Shown here: piece after piece, positions 61,401 through 64,000 of the stretch
Layout: every line of letters starts with the position of its first letter
Numbering within the stretch: the stretch's first letter is position 1
DNA from: Chitinophaga sp. sic0106
Lineage (GTDB): Bacteria > Bacteroidota > Bacteroidia > Chitinophagales > Chitinophagaceae
Assembly (NCBI RefSeq): GCF_019219075.1
Contig: NZ_JAHUWJ010000007.1
Coordinates: forward strand, 124,001 to 188,000
Direction of reading: 5' to 3'
DNA length: 64,000 nt
The notes under the pieces: model-generated
Databases searched by the model: none
The model's input: the letters and a program-made list of their open reading frames with translations, nothing else
What the model was told of the DNA's origin: nothing
Translations under genes and position numbers: made by a program

Positions 61401-64000
61401 TTACTAATGGTGTAGTACAGGGTTTCACACAAATCACCGGTTCCACGTATATTATACAAATTGCACCAAGCGCGGAAGGTACTGTCGCTGTGCAGGTAGC
61501 TGCTGATATGGCACAAAATATCGGTGGCAATGGCAACACTGCCTCCAATACACTCTCCCGCATATACGATACAGCACCACCTGCGGTAACTAGTGTTACT
61601 GTGCCTGCTAACGGTTATTATAAAGCAGGCCAGCCGCTGAACTTCACCGTTCGCTTCAGTGAAAACATTACACTGAATACCACCAGCGGCACACCAACAC
61701 TCAACCTCACCATCGGTAGCACCGTGGTTAATACCACCTACACCGGTCTGAATGGTACCAATGGATTAAATTTCAGCTATACTGTAGTCGACGGCGACAT
61801 GGACAGTGACGGCATCGCTGTCAATGACCTGGTACTTAACAACGCCACCATCGTTGACGTTGCCAACAATGCCGCACTGCTGGTATTAAACGGCGTTCCA
61901 TCAACAGCAGGTGTGTTTGTGAATACACAACATCCAACAGTAACGCTATCTACCACTACACCTGCCCTCGTCAATGGCCCGGTAACGGTAACAGCGACTT
62001 TCAGTGAGGCGGTAACTGGCCTCGACGTCAGCGACTTCAACCTGACAAATGTCGCATCAGCAATACTGACCGGCACCGGCACCACCTACACCCTGGTGGT
62101 AACGCCTGCCGCAAATGGTCCAGTGAGCATTAGTCTCGATGCTGATAACGCAGTTAATATCGGTAACAACGGTAACACGGCTTCCAATACACTCAACTTC
62201 ACCTACGATGGTACTGCGCCAGCGGTAACCTCAGTTGCCGTACCGCCAAACGATTATTATAATGCCGGCACCACGCTCAACTTTATCGTTCGCTTTAACG
62301 AGAACCTGGTCATTAACATCAGCGGCGGAACACCTACCCTGACGCTCAACATCGGAGGTACCAATGTAAACGCCGGCTTCACCAGCCAAAACGGCACCAA
62401 CGGCCTCAACTTCCAGTATACCATATTGGATGGTCAGTCGGATATGGACGGTATCCAGGTAGTATCCCTCAATACTGCGGGAAGTACTATCAGAGACGCC
62501 GCCACCAACAATGCAAACCTGACCCTCAATAATGTTGGTAATACATCATTTGTGAGAGTGAACACCACTCACCCAACGGTAACACTCAGCACACCGGCTA
62601 CACCAAGCATGAATACGCCATTCACGGTGAATATCGCATTCAGTGAAAATGTAACCGGCTTCACCAGCGCAGGTATTTCCGTCACCAACGGATCTTCCAG
62701 TCCGGTGACCGTTATCGACAATGCACATTACAGCGTGATCATCGTACCAGCCAGCGAAGGCCCGGTTACCATAAATGTTCCTGCTGACAAAGCACAAAAC
62801 ATCGGTCACAACGGCAACACTGCCTCCAATACATTAACGGTCAACTACGATATCACCGCTCCGAAAGTAGCTGCTGTAGCAGTACCTGCAAGCAAATATT
62901 ATAAAGCGGGTGATGTACTGAACTTTACCGTGAACTTCGATGAGGACTTCGTCCTGAATACTACAGGCGGTAATCCGTACCTGGCCTTGACTATTGGTTC
63001 CCAATCAGTACAGGCTGCCTACACCGGCGTTTCCACTAACCGCGAACTGAACTTTAGCTACACGGTTGTAAACGGAAATGAGGATACAGACGGTATTACT
63101 GTAAATGCGCTGAACGCAAATGGTTCAACCATCAGAGATGCCGCTACAAACGATGCAAACCTGACCCTTAATAACATCGGTATTACCACCGGCGTGTTGG
63201 TGAATACCACCAGCCCTACCGTAGTGCTGAGCTCCGCAGCTCCGGCATTGCTGAATGCGCCGTTCACCGTTACCGCTACCTTCAGTGAAGCAGTAGCTGT
63301 GCTGACAGCGGACGACCTGACCATAACTAACGGTACTGCCAGCAACGTGCAGTCGACAGATAATATCACCTACACCGTTACCATCACGCCAACAGCAGAT
63401 GGTGCCTTAAGTGTACAACTGCCGGCTAACAAAGCGGTAAACATTGGCGGCAATCCGAATATCGCTTCCAACACACTCAACTTTACCTACGATGGCACTG
63501 CACCAACGGTAACTGCCGTAACAGTACCAACCAACGGTTATTACAAAGCAGGCGATGTACTGAACTTCACTGTACGGTTCAGCGAAAACATCCAACTCAG
63601 CGGAGGAACACCTTCCCTGGATGTGATCCTGACTACTGGCACCGTGAAAGCTAACTATACCACTGCTACCGCCAACAGCCTGGCGTTTAGCTACACCGTA
63701 CAGCCTGGCGATATGGACCTCAACGGCATTGCACTGGGTACTGCCATCAGCTTAAACGGCAGCAGCATTAAAGACAATGCTACCAATAATGCCATCCTCA
63801 CGCTGAACAACATTGCTGCAACCAGCGGCGTATTTGTTCATACAGGATCACCGTCTGTACAGTTGTCCACCACCGCCGCCAGCCGCGTAAACGCACCGTT
63901 TACCGTAACCGCGGTGTTCAACGAAGCAGTAACCGGACTGATAGCCGCCGACTTCAACGTCACCAACGGCACGGCCAGCAACGTACAAACAGGGAATAAT
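58487..64000 (+). CDS. giant exported Ig-like repeat protein, 3' end outside window
   Basis: At least 1838 residues; it runs off the window. The start is the ATG at 58487, which opens a signal peptide (MKDIFTRSISRILLIFLSLLSAADAFAQ); an ATG at 58433 is in frame but overlaps the previous gene. Residues about 35-320 form an NHL/beta-propeller-like sensor domain (YPWGLAVNDAGDVFVTNPNQ, LPSNIAVDSHDNIYVTGF, YPWGLTVTPNGKVYANDG). Then come Ig-like domains and, from about residue 600, a repeated unit of about 213 residues holding YYKAG-x-LNFTVRFSE, GDMDMDGI, DAATNNANLTLN, PFTVTATFSEAVTG and NTASNTL motifs (Big_12-like). It is probably a surface adhesin, likely exported by the type IX system, but its tail is not visible. 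Confidence 0.88.
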   Translation, partial: MKDIFTRSISRILLIFLSLLSAADAFAQYTKTTLEQAAVGISSGRYTAITKDKQGNIYLVRLNAAGTNYEVVKYTNGAGTAQVIYGNLIKNSPPNNYPWGLAVNDAGDVFVTNPNQTSQWEIIKLSPPGYIYSPTSSIIQSGRYFSALAIDNDDKLLALEYLQATDSYRLVRYNSFAQNAGLQEVWSGIPYPTSSTISLPSNIAVDSHDNIYVTGFLDATGGQIVKVTPAGVASTVATGRAFTGIAVDINDNFYTSEAVLSDPNRYQVVKYTSFAAAGEPIYTQLHQTSLYDYPWGLTVTPNGKVYANDGENGGEVVILSPPTISVTSITRLSNNPTASNTVVFRVTFSGAASNVTASSFSLTTTGLTGSSIGSVVQNSATEYDVTVVTGTGTAGTVRLDVNGTGISPIVTPVPYTSGPSYTIDRVPPTGSVTINGGAAYTNSPNFTLTLTGSDASTPMQMAFSTDGSSFTGDEPFATTKNFTLAATDGTQTITVRLKDAAGNTTTFSDNIILDRVAPNTAIGTRPTDPSNSSTATFTFSANEPNCTFTGRLDGGPANPVTSPITFTGLADGPHTFQVAATDAAGNVDASPDGYLWVIDATGPQITSVGVPANEYYHAGQSLAFKVIYNEAAFVDQTAGTPYINIIIGLDAVQVPYTGGTGTNELTFTYVVQQGEMDMDGIQVQPLVQNNSGTIKDALGNNASTTLQNVAATNLVRVNTSIPSVTLSFVGTTMPTNTPFTVRAVFSEAVTGLTVSDFNVLNTTVSLLFPIDNITYDVVMTPASDGTRTISLPSGAVENIGHNPNTSSNTLTYTYDATAPSVTSVTVPSPQYYKVGETMAFTVNFSEDIIVNTTGGSPRLPLTIGLATVNAAYSSSTSNSITFTYTVAAGDMDMDGITIGALNLNGSTIKDAATNNANLTLNGVPSTGNVRVNTSHPTTTITSTAPAIVNAPFNATINFSESVTNFAPTDITVTNGVVQGFTQITGSTYIIQIAPSAEGTVAVQVAADMAQNIGGNGNTASNTLSRIYDTAPPAVTSVTVPANGYYKAGQPLNFTVRFSENITLNTTSGTPTLNLTIGSTVVNTTYTGLNGTNGLNFSYTVVDGDMDSDGIAVNDLVLNNATIVDVANNAALLVLNGVPSTAGVFVNTQHPTVTLSTTTPALVNGPVTVTATFSEAVTGLDVSDFNLTNVASAILTGTGTTYTLVVTPAANGPVSISLDADNAVNIGNNGNTASNTLNFTYDGTAPAVTSVAVPPNDYYNAGTTLNFIVRFNENLVINISGGTPTLTLNIGGTNVNAGFTSQNGTNGLNFQYTILDGQSDMDGIQVVSLNTAGSTIRDAATNNANLTLNNVGNTSFVRVNTTHPTVTLSTPATPSMNTPFTVNIAFSENVTGFTSAGISVTNGSSSPVTVIDNAHYSVIIVPASEGPVTINVPADKAQNIGHNGNTASNTLTVNYDITAPKVAAVAVPASKYYKAGDVLNFTVNFDEDFVLNTTGGNPYLALTIGSQSVQAAYTGVSTNRELNFSYTVVNGNEDTDGITVNALNANGSTIRDAATNDANLTLNNIGITTGVLVNTTSPTVVLSSAAPALLNAPFTVTATFSEAVAVLTADDLTITNGTASNVQSTDNITYTVTITPTADGALSVQLPANKAVNIGGNPNIASNTLNFTYDGTAPTVTAVTVPTNGYYKAGDVLNFTVRFSENIQLSGGTPSLDVILTTGTVKANYTTATANSLAFSYTVQPGDMDLNGIALGTAISLNGSSIKDNATNNAILTLNNIAATSGVFVHTGSPSVQLSTTAASRVNAPFTVTAVFNEAVTGLIAADFNVTNGTASNVQTGNN
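60329..63980 (+). repeat. six ~642-bp coding repeats in the giant protein
   Basis: The YYxxG motif that opens each unit is encoded at 60329, 60977, 61616, 62255, 62897 and 63539, a spacing of 639-648 bases. Each unit pairs two beta-sandwich segments. Units 3 to 6 are most alike; the first (YYHAG) is the most diverged. The sixth is cut by the window end. Confidence 0.9.

Overview
The window is a piece of chromosome from a glycan-degrading member of the Bacteroidota, most like the Chitinophaga group. The evidence is two SusC/SusD loci each headed by an ECF sigma factor and a FecR anti-sigma factor, a type-B (CHU_C-like) type IX secretion tail, GldA/GldF/GldG-like transport genes, DUF6443-type Rhs proteins, few Shine-Dalgarno sequences, and several exact matches to the Bacteroidota -7 promoter element TAnnTTTG. 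Family names are from memory of motifs; no database search was possible.

Layout. 1-7683 (minus) is a tight five-gene run: ABC ATPase, GldF-GldG-like fused permease, two tandem MutS-like ATPases and an exported M16 peptidase cut by the window edge. 7833-15922 (minus) is the first SusC/SusD locus, ordered ECF sigma, FecR, SusC, SusD, then a lipoprotein that looks like a zinc metallohydrolase without its HExxH motif. 16089-25735 holds mixed genes: a YD-repeat-like protein, an NTF2-like protein, a lectin/PKD surface protein, a GH31 enzyme, an AraC regulator with an SDR enzyme, and a sialate O-acetylesterase-like esterase. 26021-35307 (minus) is an AT-richer Rhs module: a large SpvB/TcB-like protein, an Rhs protein with a histidine-rich C-terminal tip, and a likely immunity gene. 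A tRNA-Lys lies behind it.

37041-47423 (minus) is the second SusC/SusD locus, with GH29 alpha-L-fucosidase and GH2 beta-galactosidase genes. It probably releases fucose and galactose from a fucosylated glycan. In both loci the FecR-SusC gap carries a hairpin plus T-run oriented on the strand opposite to susC, which suggests antisense small RNAs like the DonS family of Bacteroides fragilis. 47733-55927 holds a secreted BSP-type peptidase, a small exported protein followed by ~88-bp tandem repeats, a REP-like double hairpin, an alpha/alpha-toroid polysaccharide-lyase-like protein, a POT peptide transporter, an SRPBCC protein, an AraC regulator and an aldo/keto reductase. Gene remnants follow.

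The window ends with a plus-strand operon (56710-64000+): a microcystin-dependent/tail-collar protein, a periplasmic-binding-fold protein without signal peptide, and a giant exported protein of repeated Ig-like units that runs off the window. This trio and the ABC/MutS/M16 run are the best candidates for undescribed systems.
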